Position numbers and translations under genes: made by a program. A stretch of 64,000 bases of DNA from Candidatus Saccharimonadota bacterium (GTDB lineage: Bacteria > Patescibacteriota > Saccharimonadia > Saccharimonadales > Saccharimonadaceae): positions 1 to 64,000 of the forward strand of contig WRMD01000003.1 in NCBI GenBank assembly GCA_009777315.1, read 5' to 3'. Position 1 is the stretch's first letter. Every line of letters starts with the position of its first letter. Positions 8,472 through 16,317 of this stretch are shown here, in pieces. The notes beneath the pieces were generated by a model. The model saw only the letters and a list, made by a program, of their open reading frames with translations. It did no database searches and had not been told where the DNA came from.

Positions 8472-8933
8472 CTAAAACACATACCAAACGTTGTTAATCT
8501 TCACGATTTGCACCTCCACCGGCGCCGAATCGCGCGTCACACCGCTCAAGGTAATTGTATACCCAGCCGTCACGTCCTCTTTTTCAAAATAGCTATACAT
8601 CATTTCCTGGTTGAGGCTATCTATTTCCTTTGCCGTCATCTGCGTACTCTCACCCACGTCACACGAATCAATCTCAAACCCCGCTATCCAGTCTGCTGTT
8701 ACCGTCTCCTTCAAATCATTCCGCCTAAATGCCGGATACAGCGCTACAACCGCGTTTTCATCTTTGGCCCGCAGAGCCTCACAGTATAATTTCGCCACAT
8801 CTTCCGGCACGGCCGCGGACGTACTGTTACCTAGCCACGCGCGTAACAAAAAAGCACCCCCAACCAAAATCGCAATCCCCACCAATATCCATATCACGGT
8901 CTTGTCGTTTACACCTTCAGCTAACTTTTTCAT
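8472..8933 (-). CDS. Hypothetical anchored extracytoplasmic protein
   Basis: 153 residues: an N-terminal transmembrane segment (VIWILVGIAILVGGAFLL) followed by an outside domain of about 115 residues. The domain pattern (PEDVAKLYCEALRAKDENAVVALYP, ending in VQIVKINNVWYVF) resembles the NTF2-like/DUF4878 folds that follow lipoprotein anchors in many bacteria. This is an inference from pattern. It contains two cysteines that could form a disulfide. It heads the three-gene minus-strand set. Confidence 0.7.
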   Translation of the reverse strand: MKKLAEGVNDKTVIWILVGIAILVGGAFLLRAWLGNSTSAAVPEDVAKLYCEALRAKDENAVVALYPAFRRNDLKETVTADWIAGFEIDSCDVGESTQMTAKEIDSLNQEMMYSYFEKEDVTAGYTITLSGVTRDSAPVEVQIVKINNVWYVF

Positions 8934-8971
8934 ATTAAATGATTATCCTTATGCCTTATTCTACCACACCT

Positions 8972-9183
8972 CCCCACTCCCTACGGGTAGACACAGCGGA
9001 GGGAGTTACCAGCCCGTTTATGATTGCTATCTGTACCAGGATTATTACTTGCGTTATTTGTGTTTGTGCGCGCCGCATTTGAGGCCGAGGCCAACGACGA
9101 AGCATGCTGAAACAACGCTGATGACTGGCTGCCTAGGCCAGGATTTAATGGACTAAAGTTACCTATGGAGACAGTGGCGAAGG
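8972..9183 (-). repeat. Silent FISUMP C-terminal cassette B1
   Basis: Complete frame from FATV to LRCVYP-stop. The core reads LFQHASSLASASNA, so the usual WW pair is lost. Its end tail has one substitution (CCCCACTCCC instead of CCCCACCCCC). It faces B2 head to head across 45 bp containing TTGTATAAAACTT. Confidence 0.85.
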
Positions 9184-9228
9184 GAAGTTGTATAAAACTT
9201 CGACCCTCTCTGGAGGCCACCGAATCCT

Positions 9229-9431
9229 CCTTCGCCACTGTCTCGGCAGGTAGCTTTCAGTCAGGCGTTCGTAATCAAGCCAGCCTCATGCAATCGTGGA
9301 CTGGCTCACCTACATCATCTAGTAGTGCCAACCGTATAAATATATCCTCCGAGAATGCACAGCCATCTCAAGGTGCCAACAACAAAGCCTATGGTAACTC
9401 CCTTCGCTGTGTCTATCCGTAGGGGGTGGGG
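9229..9431 (+). repeat. Silent FISUMP C-terminal cassette B2
   Basis: Complete frame. The core reads SWTGSPTSSSSANR, again without the WW pair. Its end sequence differs at two positions (CTTCGCTGTGTCTATCCG). tRNA-Val(GAC) lies 64 bp downstream. Confidence 0.85.
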
Positions 9432-9494
9432 AGAAGAGCTTGGCCGATGGTCAGGGTAGGTATTTTGCGCGTTTCGTGGTAGTATTATAGAGGC

Positions 9495-9571
9495 GGGCGA
9501 TTAGCTCAGTTGGCTAGAGCGTGTCTTTGACGTAGACAAGGTCATAGGTTCGAGTCCTATATCGCCCACCA
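9495..9571 (+). tRNA. tRNA-Val (anticodon GAC)
   Basis: Full cloverleaf: acceptor GGGCGAT/ATCGCCC, D-arm GCTC/GAGC, anticodon stem TGTCT/AGACA with loop TTGACGT (anticodon GAC), T-arm ATAGG-TTCGAGT-CCTAT, encoded CCA. Confidence 0.97.
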
Positions 9572-9589
9572 CGGTTTTGTCTCTGCTAG

Positions 9590-9618
9590 ACTCCTATTTC
9601 GGGAGTTTTTCTTTTTGC
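9590..9618 (+). terminator. Terminator after tRNA-Val(GAC)
   Basis: Short hairpin ACTCC/GGAGT followed by TTTTCTTTTT. Confidence 0.7.
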
Positions 9619-9632
9619 AGATATCATCTCCT

Positions 9633-9844
9633 CCCCACCCCCTACGGGTAGACACAGCGGAGGGCATAACCAGCGTCTCTAGGTGGATTGCTACCGAATC
9701 CTGAACGAATTCTAGTAGCGTTCACATCTGAAAGATTAGTTCCAGCTCCCGAAAGGACAGACGATACCCACCAAGTTGCCGTTGTGGAATAACTAATGTT
9801 TGTGCTAATTACATGAATGACACCAGCCGTGACAGTGGCGAAGG
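9633..9844 (-). repeat. Silent FISUMP C-terminal cassette C1
   Basis: Complete frame. The core reads TWWVSSVLSGAG and the end reads GYALRCVYP. Faces C2 head to head; the 29-bp centre contains the palindromic stretch GACTTTTATAAAGTC. Confidence 0.87.
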
Positions 9845-9873
9845 AGGGGAGACTTTTATAAAGTCCCAACTTC

Positions 9874-10085
9874 CCTTCGCCACTGTCTCAGGTGGAGACT
9901 TTCTGTTTACTACCACTCTTGGGTTGCGATCTCAGTCTGAAGGCCCACACTGGTATTCATCGTCTATTGCTTCGGTAGCTAATGCTGCCAACATCTGGAT
10001 GTCAGGCATTGGCTCTTTTCCAGATGCGATTGCAAACAAGTACCGTGGTTACTCCCTCCGCTGTGTCTACCCGTAGGGGGTGGGG
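9874..10085 (+). repeat. Silent FISUMP C-terminal cassette C2
   Basis: Complete frame. The core reads HWYSSSIASVANAA and the end reads GYSLRCVYP followed by GGGGGTGGGG. Partner of C1. Confidence 0.87.
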
Positions 10086-10143
10086 CATAAGGCACTAGCT
10101 TTAAAACAAACGCGCCGAGGCTGCCTTCGGCAGCTTGTTTAAA

Positions 10144-10248
10144 GCTTTACATTATTGTCCGAGCACGATAGACAAGTACAAAACGGACACCGACACGCCA
10201 CAAGGCGCGATAATCTTGGACATCGAGCGAATCAGCGAAATAAAATAA
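10144..10248 (+). pseudogene. Orphan C-terminal coding fragment
   Basis: An open stretch ending in TAA reads TDTDTPQGAIILDIERISEI before the stop and has ordinary protein-like composition. It has no start and no Shine-Dalgarno. Upstream it runs into a repeated sequence (TTTAAAGCTTTAC ATTATTGTCCGAGC) that also occurs near 3440 and, in part, near 17010. It looks like the tail of a gene left behind by a rearrangement. Parent family not recognised. Confidence 0.35.
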
Positions 10249-10251
10249 GTT

Positions 10252-10328
10252 TGGTGGGTCGTGAGGGACTCGAACCCCCGACTTTCTCGGTGTAAACGAG
10301 ACGCTCTAGCCAACTGAGCTAACGACCC
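10252..10328 (-). tRNA. tRNA-Val (anticodon TAC)
   Basis: Minus strand cloverleaf: acceptor GGGTCGT/ACGACCC, D-arm GCTC/GAGC, anticodon stem TCTCG/CGAGA with loop TTTACAC (anticodon TAC), T-arm GGGGG-TTCGAGT-CCCTC, encoded CCA. With the GAC isoacceptor 0.7 kb away, this covers the four Val codons. Confidence 0.97.
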
Positions 10329-10398
10329 ATAGGGGTATTATACCACAAGGTGGACGATTAGTGAACACCTAAGGAGTACAGTATGTTATACTATTCCT

Positions 10399-10449
10399 AT
10401 GAATTACATAATTCTGACTACCACATTGACGACAACCCTTCGGGGTTAG
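10399..10449 (+). CDS. Threonine-rich leader peptide of thrS
   Basis: A 16-codon ORF encodes MNYIILTTTLTTTLRG, with six Thr codons in two runs of three (ACT ACC ACA and ACG ACA ACC). A TATACT -10 box ends 6 nt before its ATG, so the transcript probably begins at or near the start codon. Its last Thr codons form the 5' side of the hairpin described next. Position directly ahead of threonyl-tRNA synthetase fits classical ribosome-mediated attenuation: stalling at Thr codons when charged tRNA-Thr is scarce would prevent terminator formation. Confidence 0.85.
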   Translation: MNYIILTTTLTTTLRG

Positions 10450-10477
10450 TAGTTTTGTTGCTTTTTAGCATAGATGG
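10429..10477 (+). promoter_or_regulatory. Attenuator hairpin upstream of thrS
   Basis: Stem built on AACCC-TTCG-GGGTT, extended by AC-A/T-AGT pairs into the Thr codons of the leader peptide, then a T-rich tract (TTTTGTTGCTTTTTAG). The structure overlaps the end of the leader ORF, as expected for a terminator controlled by leader translation. Confidence 0.75.
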
Positions 10478-10505
10478 AAGTCAAATTATTAAGAAATGAG
10501 GTTAA

Positions 10506-12260
10506 ATGAACAATATAGATAATCTAGAAGCGATGCGCCACAGCCTCGCTCACATCCTAGCAGCCGCCGTCCAGGAGCTGTATCCCAAGGTCGAGTTCGG
10601 CATCGGGCCGGCGATTGAAAACGGCTTTTACTACGACTTTGCCAACATCAAACTCTCCGAAGCCGACCTCCCCAAAATCGAAAAGAAAATGCGCGAAATC
10701 ATCGTCCAAGACCTACCAGTAGAGCAGGGCGACTGGAACAAAGCCAACGCCCTCAAATGGGCCGCCTCCCAACCCTTCAAAAAAGAACTAGTCGAGGATC
10801 TAGTCTGCGAAGACCCTTCCGCTAAATCCTGCAGTCTGACCTTCTATCGCATCGGCAATTTCACCGATCTCTGCGCCGGCCCCCACCTCAAGTCCACCTC
10901 CGAAGTTGGCGCTTTCAAGCTTACTAGCATTGCCGGAGCCTACTGGCGCGGCGACGAAACCCGCGCCCAAATGACTCGCGTTTACGGCATCGCCTTCAAG
11001 ACTCAGCAAGAACTCGACGACTACACGGCCATGCTCGCCGAAGCCGAAAAACGCGACCACCGCAAGCTCGGCGCCCAGCTCGACCTCTTCACCTTCTCGT
11101 CCGATGTCGGCTCTGGCCTCCCCATGTTTACCCCCCGTGGCACCATCCTCTTTGACAAACTCTCCGAGCTCTCCCTCTCTCTCCGCGAAAAAATCGGCCA
11201 CCAACGCATTCGCACCCCTCACATCACCAAGACCGACCTCTATAAACTCTCCGGTCACTGGGACAAGTTTGGCGACGAGCTCTTTATGGTCAAAAGCCAA
11301 GAAACCTCCGACCAATTCGTCATGAAGCCCATGTCTTGCCCTCACCACATCCAAATCTACCTCAGCAAACCTCGCTCCTATCGTGATCTCCCTGTCCGTC
11401 TAGTGGAAGCCGCCATGGTCTACCGCGACGAGAAAAAAGGCGAGCTCGGCGGCATGTCCCGCGTCCGCGCCTTCACTCAAGACGACTCCCACATTCTCTG
11501 CCGCAAAGACCAAATCAAACCCGAAGTCGACTCTCTTATCAAGTTCATCCATCAACTCTACGGCACTCTCGGCATGACCGACATCCGCGCTCGACTCTCC
11601 TATCGCGATGACGGCGATGGTTATCTCGGCGATCGTGAACTCTGGAACATGGCCGAATCCCAGCTCAAGGCTCTCGCCGACGAAAACCACCTCGACTACT
11701 ACGAAGCCGAAGGCGAAGCCGCCTTCTACGGCCCTAAAATCGACTTTATGGCTAAAGACGCCATCGGCCGTGAGTTCCAAGTCGCCACCGTCCAGCTTGA
11801 CTTCAATATGCCCGGTCGCTTCGGCCTCGAATACACCAACGAAGAGGGCAAAAAAGAAACCCCGGTCATGCTCCACCACGCCGCCCTCGGCTCCGTTGAG
11901 CGCTTCCTTTCCGTCTTCATCGAGCACACCGCTGGCCATTTCCCGTTCTGGTGCGCCCCGGAACAAGTCCGCGTTCTCACTATCGGCGAAACCAAAGAAT
12001 ACGCCGAAAAGATCGAGACCATCCTCGCCGGCATCACTCTCGAGCAACCTCTGAAGCACAACGACCTCCGCTACAAAATTGATTCAGGCAAAGACAACTT
12101 GAGCAAGAAAATTAAGCGCGCCGAAGAGCTTAAGATACCAGTATTAATCCTCGTCGGCCCCAAAGACGCCGAAGCCGAACAGGTCACCATCCGCACCCGT
12201 GACGGCGAAGAAAAAGTCGCCCTAAAAGATCTATCTGAATGGCTGAAAAAACAAGCTTAA
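10506..12260 (+). CDS. thrS: Threonyl-tRNA synthetase lacking the TGS domain
   Basis: 584 residues. It begins directly in the editing (SAD) domain with MRHSLAHILAAAVQELYP (HxxxH zinc site) and lacks the N-terminal TGS domain of about 60 residues present in most bacterial ThrRS (about 640 aa). The editing-domain Cys/His part follows (SLTFYRIGNFTDLCAGPH). The class II core shows motif 2 (VYRDEKKGELGGMSRVRAFT), KPMSCPHHIQIY and motif 3 (LGSVERFLSVFIEH). The C-terminal anticodon-binding domain contains VLILVGPKDAEAEQVTIR. Charges tRNA-Thr. Controlled by the upstream leader and attenuator. Overlaps the next gene by 22 nt. Confidence 0.97.
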   Translation: MNNIDNLEAMRHSLAHILAAAVQELYPKVEFGIGPAIENGFYYDFANIKLSEADLPKIEKKMREIIVQDLPVEQGDWNKANALKWAASQPFKKELVEDLVCEDPSAKSCSLTFYRIGNFTDLCAGPHLKSTSEVGAFKLTSIAGAYWRGDETRAQMTRVYGIAFKTQQELDDYTAMLAEAEKRDHRKLGAQLDLFTFSSDVGSGLPMFTPRGTILFDKLSELSLSLREKIGHQRIRTPHITKTDLYKLSGHWDKFGDELFMVKSQETSDQFVMKPMSCPHHIQIYLSKPRSYRDLPVRLVEAAMVYRDEKKGELGGMSRVRAFTQDDSHILCRKDQIKPEVDSLIKFIHQLYGTLGMTDIRARLSYRDDGDGYLGDRELWNMAESQLKALADENHLDYYEAEGEAAFYGPKIDFMAKDAIGREFQVATVQLDFNMPGRFGLEYTNEEGKKETPVMLHHAALGSVERFLSVFIEHTAGHFPFWCAPEQVRVLTIGETKEYAEKIETILAGITLEQPLKHNDLRYKIDSGKDNLSKKIKRAEELKIPVLILVGPKDAEAEQVTIRTRDGEEKVALKDLSEWLKKQA

Positions 12261-12946
12261 ACTCCATCCCCGTCGCTCCCAAAGACAGCATTGACGCTGA
12301 TCTTCCCACCGGCTGGCAAGACTTCCAAACCGTCTACAGCTATCTCAATCTCTGCGACGAGCTACCCGAGCACGCCGACGCCATCGTCGTCGGTGGTGCC
12401 GGTTCCCGCGTCGATATGGCCGAATGCGCCTCTAGGCTCTATTTTCTTGGTCTCAGTCCCATCATCGTCGTCTCCGGCTTCCGCCACCCCGACTTTAAGG
12501 AAGCCGAGGCCAACCTCCTCGGCGACCGGCTCCTCGAACTCGGCGTCCCAGCCGAAGCCATCCTCCGCGACCCCAAAGCCGCAAACACTGGCGAAAATAT
12601 CCTCTTTTCCGCCGCTCTCCTTGCCGACCGAGGCATTTACCCCAAGACCGTCATCCTCGTCCATCGTCCCTTCATGTCCCGCCGCTTCAAAGCCACCGCC
12701 GAGGCCCAGTGGCCATCCGACCCTAAACCCAAGTTTTATGCCACCTCCGCCGATTACAACTTCTGCGAATACTACGAAATAGACCAGGGCCTCGGCCTCT
12801 ACGACCGCATGCTCTGGTCCATGCTTGGTGACTACGAGCGCATCACCACCTACGCCGAAAAAGGCTGGCAAACCCCCCAACCGGTGAGCCCTGAAGCCGA
12901 AGCCGCCTACCAGCGTCTCCTCGCCCGCGGCTACTCGCCTAGATAA
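12239..12946 (+). CDS. YdcF/SanA-like DUF218 protein
   Basis: 235 residues with the DUF218 pattern: DAIVVGGAGSRVDMAECASR, PIIVVSGF, then RDPKAANTGENILFSAALL and VILVHRPFMSRRFKATAEAQ. No signal peptide, so it is probably cytoplasmic. Characterised relatives bind S-adenosylmethionine or influence envelope integrity, but function for this subgroup is not settled. Overlap with the 3' end of thrS (22 nt) implies co-transcription. Confidence 0.85.
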   Translation: MAEKTSLNSIPVAPKDSIDADLPTGWQDFQTVYSYLNLCDELPEHADAIVVGGAGSRVDMAECASRLYFLGLSPIIVVSGFRHPDFKEAEANLLGDRLLELGVPAEAILRDPKAANTGENILFSAALLADRGIYPKTVILVHRPFMSRRFKATAEAQWPSDPKPKFYATSADYNFCEYYEIDQGLGLYDRMLWSMLGDYERITTYAEKGWQTPQPVSPEAEAAYQRLLARGYSPR

Positions 12947-13020
12947 TCGCCTCGATAAGTTCAGCCTAGGGCAGACGAGCCGCCCTAGACATCTCAAGCA
13001 CAACCAGCTATAATATAGTT

Positions 13021-13159
13021 GTCTTAATCCATACAGCCACAGAAGCGATGTGTGAACATCATGCGGTTCAGTTTATTCCAATAAACGGCACCGCATAAGC
13101 AGTTCGGGATAAACACCGTTTCTGTGAATGGATTAAGACACCTTGCGGTGTCGTTTTTT
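13021..13159 (+). ncRNA. Structured RNA with intrinsic terminator upstream of the pilin gene
   Basis: A TATAAT -10 box at 13009-13014 is followed by TGTCTTAATCCAT, which pairs with ATGGATTAAGACA about 100 nt later. Inside are nested stems: CACAGAA/TTTCTGTG, GATGT-GTGA-ACATC (GNRA loop) and GCGGT...ACCGC enclosing GTTTATT-CCA-AATAAAC. It ends with GACACC-TTGC-GGTGTC and TTTTTT. The terminator stem shares bases with the closing stem, as in riboswitches. I do not recognise the class. It could be a small RNA or a cis-regulator of the downstream pilin-like gene. Confidence 0.7.
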
Positions 13160-13203
13160 GTTGCTGGGCGACAACGTAATACTAATCAGCGACGGAGGAA
13201 AAT

Positions 13204-13545
13204 ATGGACATATTAAAAATCCTGGCTGTAACTGCTACCGGAGGCACCCCTGGGACTGGCGGAGTTACCGGCGGCATTAACTCTGCTGGCGGTTCGAGCA
13301 ACACTGCGCTTCCCGTGCAGACACTAGTCACTAACGCTATGGGCTGGATGGCCTGGGGTGCAGGTGTTCTTAGCGTCATCTTCATCATTGTCGGTGGCAT
13401 CCGCTACATCACTTCCGGTGGCGACGCCGAGAAGGTCAAAAAAGCCAAAAACACCATCCTCTATGCCTGTATCGGTCTCGCCGTAGCGATTCTCGCTGGC
13501 GCTATTGCCCTGTTTATCGCAAACACAGCGTCAACCACAACATAG
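13204..13545 (+). CDS. VirB2/TrbC-like pilin or small two-helix membrane protein
   Basis: 113 residues. A Gly/Thr-rich N-terminal half is followed by two hydrophobic helices (MAWGAGVLSVIFIIVGGIRYI and YACIGLAVAILAGAIALFIA) flanking the short polar turn TSGGDAEKVKKAKNT. This is the topology and turn motif of TrbC/VirB2 pilin subunits and of a small-protein family common in Patescibacteria T4SS-like loci. A strong Shine-Dalgarno (GGAGG) precedes the ATG. The structured RNA ahead of it may control its expression. A long hairpin follows. Confidence 0.75.
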   Translation: MDILKILAVTATGGTPGTGGVTGGINSAGGSSNTALPVQTLVTNAMGWMAWGAGVLSVIFIIVGGIRYITSGGDAEKVKKAKNTILYACIGLAVAILAGAIALFIANTASTTT

Positions 13546-13575
13546 TCTGTCGGCTAGGGCAGCGCGTAGTAATAC

Positions 13576-13644
13576 GACAGCCTCGCGCCGCAAGGATGAA
13601 GAATACTATTCTCAAAAACTTCGTCCTTGCAGCCTGAGGCTGTC
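13576..13644 (+). terminator. Long hairpin after pilin-like gene
   Basis: Two-part stem: GACAGCCTC/GAGGCTGTC and GCAAGGA-GAAG/CTTC-TCCTTGC around an A/T-rich loop, followed by TTCCATTTTTATT. Unusually long for a simple terminator. Confidence 0.65.
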
Positions 13645-13695
13645 TTCCATTTTTATTCTAGCACGCGCCACGGCTGCACGTAGTATAATCATCTC

Positions 13696-14382
13696 ATGCT
13701 AACGCCTGAACAACTTCTCGGCCTCGTCATCGCCCTTGTCGTCATCTTTTTCGCCCTCAGCGGCCGCTGGATCCGTCGCGCCCTCACTTTTTTCGACCAA
13801 CTCACCCACTACAAAGAATGGAACAATAACGGCAACTCCGGCGAACGCGCTCTTTATCGCGCTCTCCTCGACGAATGCCACATCCCCGAAAAACACCTCT
13901 TCCGCAACCTCTACCTCAAAGATATGGAGGGTAGGGTAGTCGAAATCGACGTCGTCGCCGTCACTCGCTACGGTCTCCTCGTCTTCGAATCCAAAAACTA
14001 CAGCGGCTTCGTCCGCGGCGATCAGCAGGCCAGGAAATGGTTCCACGCCATCGGCCGTCACATCTACAAATTCCCAAACCCGATCCGTCAAAACGACCGC
14101 CATATAGAAGCCCTCCAGCTTTATCTTCACGGTCATAACGTCCGCTTCCTCTCCGTTATCATCTTCACCGAACGCCTCCGCTCACTTCACGTCGATTACG
14201 ACTCGCGCCACACCGTCATTCTCGAACGCGACCAGCTCAAAACTTTCTACAAACACCTCGGCAAAAACTCCTCCAAAATGCCCCTTGATCGCGACGAACT
14301 CAGCCGCGTTCTCGAGCTCCTCCGCCAAGCCGAAGGCAGGCGACCCTCCAAGCTCCGCAAAAAGAAACCCCAAAAGAAATAA
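13696..14382 (+). CDS. NERD domain (nuclease-related) protein
   Basis: 228 residues: an N-terminal transmembrane helix (LLGLVIALVVIFFALSG) and a NERD domain with SGERALYRALLDE, then VEIDVVAVTRYGLLVFESKN (the D...E-x-K pattern of restriction-endonuclease-like folds) and HAIGRHIYKFPNPIRQN. A Lys/Arg-rich tail closes the protein. NERD proteins are predicted nucleases of unknown physiological substrate. A TATAAT box lies 6 nt before the ATG, so the mRNA is probably leaderless. Confidence 0.88.
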   Translation: MLTPEQLLGLVIALVVIFFALSGRWIRRALTFFDQLTHYKEWNNNGNSGERALYRALLDECHIPEKHLFRNLYLKDMEGRVVEIDVVAVTRYGLLVFESKNYSGFVRGDQQARKWFHAIGRHIYKFPNPIRQNDRHIEALQLYLHGHNVRFLSVIIFTERLRSLHVDYDSRHTVILERDQLKTFYKHLGKNSSKMPLDRDELSRVLELLRQAEGRRPSKLRKKKPQKK

Positions 14383-14521
14383 CCCCCCACCAAATCCCAC
14401 CCTCACACCAGTCCTCCCCGAACCTCCACACACCCACCTCTCGCTAAACCCCCCTTGACATCTACATACTATACGACATATAATATACTCGTAAACATAC
14501 TAATAGCAAAGGAGCTAATCT

Positions 14522-14836
14522 ATGACAATTCAAGTCCCGAGCGCGCTTTTAGAGGCATTTGTGCTAGCGTCACTCCGTCAAGAAGACGCTTATGGTTACA
14601 GCTTGACTCAGAGCATCAAGCAAACGCTCGACGTCTCCGAGTCTACCCTCTATCCCGTCATGCGCCGGCTCGAAACTGAGGGCTGCCTGGCGACCTATGA
14701 CCAGCCGCACAACGGTCGTAACCGCCGCTATTACAAGATTACCGAAATCGGTCTCGCCAAGTATAAAATCTGCCTCAAGGATTGGGAAATCTTCCGGCAA
14801 AAAGTCGACAAACTCATAGAAAGGAGTCAAAAATAA
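14522..14836 (+). CDS. PadR family transcriptional regulator
   Basis: 104 residues with the winged-helix pattern of PadR: LLEAFVLASLRQEDAYGYSL, then SESTLYPVMRRLETEGCL and NGRNRRYYKITEIGLAKY. PadR repressors typically sense toxic or envelope-active compounds. The promoter region just upstream (TTGACA, then overlapping TATAAT/ATATAA motifs within ACATATAATATACTCG) is partly palindromic and could carry an operator for autoregulation. It overlaps the next gene by 1 nt, so the PadR, DUF1700 and DUF4097 genes form an operon, an arrangement common for envelope-stress modules. Confidence 0.92.
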   Translation: MTIQVPSALLEAFVLASLRQEDAYGYSLTQSIKQTLDVSESTLYPVMRRLETEGCLATYDQPHNGRNRRYYKITEIGLAKYKICLKDWEIFRQKVDKLIERSQK

Positions 14837-15420
14837 TGGACAAAGCAGAATATCTAGCCGAGCTCGAGCGACGTCTCAAAGCTCTACCGGAAAGCGAACG
14901 ACAAGACGCTCTCGACTACTACAAAGGTTATCTAGACGACGCTCCAGGTCAGGGCAAAAAAGCCATGAAAGAACTCGGCACACCCGCCGAAGTCGCCGCC
15001 AAAATCCTCGCCGAATTCTCCATCAAAAAAGCACCAAAAACCGACGAGTCCAAAAAGAAAGGCATGAGCACCACTCTCGCCGTTATTCTCGCCGTCTTCG
15101 CCGCGCCCATTGGTCTCCCGCTCGCCATCGCCGTCTTCACCGTTGCATTCGCCCTCCTCATCACCCTCATCGCCCTCATCGTCTCCTTTGGCGCCAGCGG
15201 TGTTGCCATGATCCTCGCCGGCATCGCCTATCTCCCCATCGCCCTCATCGTGCTCATCCAAGACGGCGCGCTCGGTCTCGCCACGCTCGGCGCCGGTGCT
15301 TTTTCTCTCGGCCTCGGCATGGTTTTTCTCGGCGGCGCCACCGTCTTAGCTCGCGTCGGCTTCGGAGGCATTGCTAATTTCGTCGGCAAAGTAATCTTAA
15401 AAGATAAGGAGTCAAAATGA
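14836..15420 (+). CDS. DUF1700 (HAAS-type) membrane protein
   Basis: 194 residues from the ATG after AAGGAG. The N-terminal cytoplasmic helical domain (MDKAEYLAELERRLKALPES, then YKGYLDDAP and ELGTPAEVAAKIL) matches the HAAS/DUF1700 signature. Three to four Ala/Ile-rich transmembrane helices follow. The PadR + DUF1700 + DUF4097 trio is a recurring set in Gram-positive-type cells, thought to respond to envelope stress. It overlaps the next gene by 4 nt (ATGA). Confidence 0.85.
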   Translation: MDKAEYLAELERRLKALPESERQDALDYYKGYLDDAPGQGKKAMKELGTPAEVAAKILAEFSIKKAPKTDESKKKGMSTTLAVILAVFAAPIGLPLAIAVFTVAFALLITLIALIVSFGASGVAMILAGIAYLPIALIVLIQDGALGLATLGAGAFSLGLGMVFLGGATVLARVGFGGIANFVGKVILKDKESK

Positions 15421-16295
15421 AAACCTGGACAAGCAAATGGTGGATCACCGCCGGCATTTTCCTCGCTGTCGGCCTAGTTTTCATGGCGTTCAGCGTCGGA
15501 CTAGGCGCGCTCGGCCACGGCATCTATATCGACAGCCGCGGCGTTCACATTTCCGGTCGCGACAACACCGACACCACCTTCACCGAATCCAACCTCGACG
15601 CCTTCACCAGCATCACCGTCTCCACCCGCTCCACCGACATTGAGCTCATCGCCTCCGACCACTTCGGCTTTGAAGCACATCTACCTCACAACAACGACAG
15701 CTTTGAATGGCGGCTCGAAGACGGCCGACTCACCATCGAAGCTGGCCGCCACAACGACTCTTGGCGCATCGACCTTTTCAGCCTCAATTTCAGCAGCAAC
15801 AACGCCATCAAAATCTTCTATCCCGAAGGCGCCGAATTCGCCGACCTCGTTTTTGACGCCACTTCCGGCAACATCACTTTCAGCGACATCTCAGCCGACA
15901 GCATCCGCGCCCGAGTCGTCTCCGGCGACATCCGCACTGAGCGTTGGCAGAGCAGGGCAGTCGGCCTACACACCACTTCTGGCAATATCACAGTAATCGA
16001 CGCCGACTGGCAAGAGCTTGACGCCGAAGCAGTCAGCGGCAATATCCGCTTGGGTGGCACTGCCGCCCTCCGCACCCACGCCAAAACCACGTCCGGTAAC
16101 ATCACCTCCACCCTCACCGGCTCGCCCGAAGCTCACGTCTACGAACTCGAAGTCACCTCCGGCACAATCCGAGTCGGCGGTCAGCGCATGGGCAGTCCAG
16201 CCCGCTCGGCCTGGCCTCCATCAGGCAGCTCCGACCTCAGCGAAATCAAATTCCGCACCACCTCCGGCAACATCCATCTCGACTTCCGCGACTAG
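15417..16295 (+). CDS. DUF4097 beta-strand repeat protein
   Basis: 292 residues: one N-terminal transmembrane helix (WWITAGIFLAVGLVFMAFSVG), then an outside domain made of recurring beta-strand units with the signature T-SG-N-I (TSGNITFSDISADSIRARVV, TSGNITVIDADW, SGNIRLGGTAAL, TSGNITSTLTG, TSGNIHLDF). This is the DUF4097/adhesin-like beta-solenoid family. Third gene of the PadR operon, probably the surface effector of the module. Confidence 0.9.
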   Translation: MKTWTSKWWITAGIFLAVGLVFMAFSVGLGALGHGIYIDSRGVHISGRDNTDTTFTESNLDAFTSITVSTRSTDIELIASDHFGFEAHLPHNNDSFEWRLEDGRLTIEAGRHNDSWRIDLFSLNFSSNNAIKIFYPEGAEFADLVFDATSGNITFSDISADSIRARVVSGDIRTERWQSRAVGLHTTSGNITVIDADWQELDAEAVSGNIRLGGTAALRTHAKTTSGNITSTLTGSPEAHVYELEVTSGTIRVGGQRMGSPARSAWPPSGSSDLSEIKFRTTSGNIHLDFRD

Positions 16296-16317
16296 CTCCT
16301 TTTAGCCACAACTTCCT

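Noticed and set aside
8972-10085. CRISPR array
   Set aside because: Repeats are few, inverted, about 14-34 bp at cassette ends and separated by coding interiors of about 165 bp; no short regular spacers and no cas genes.
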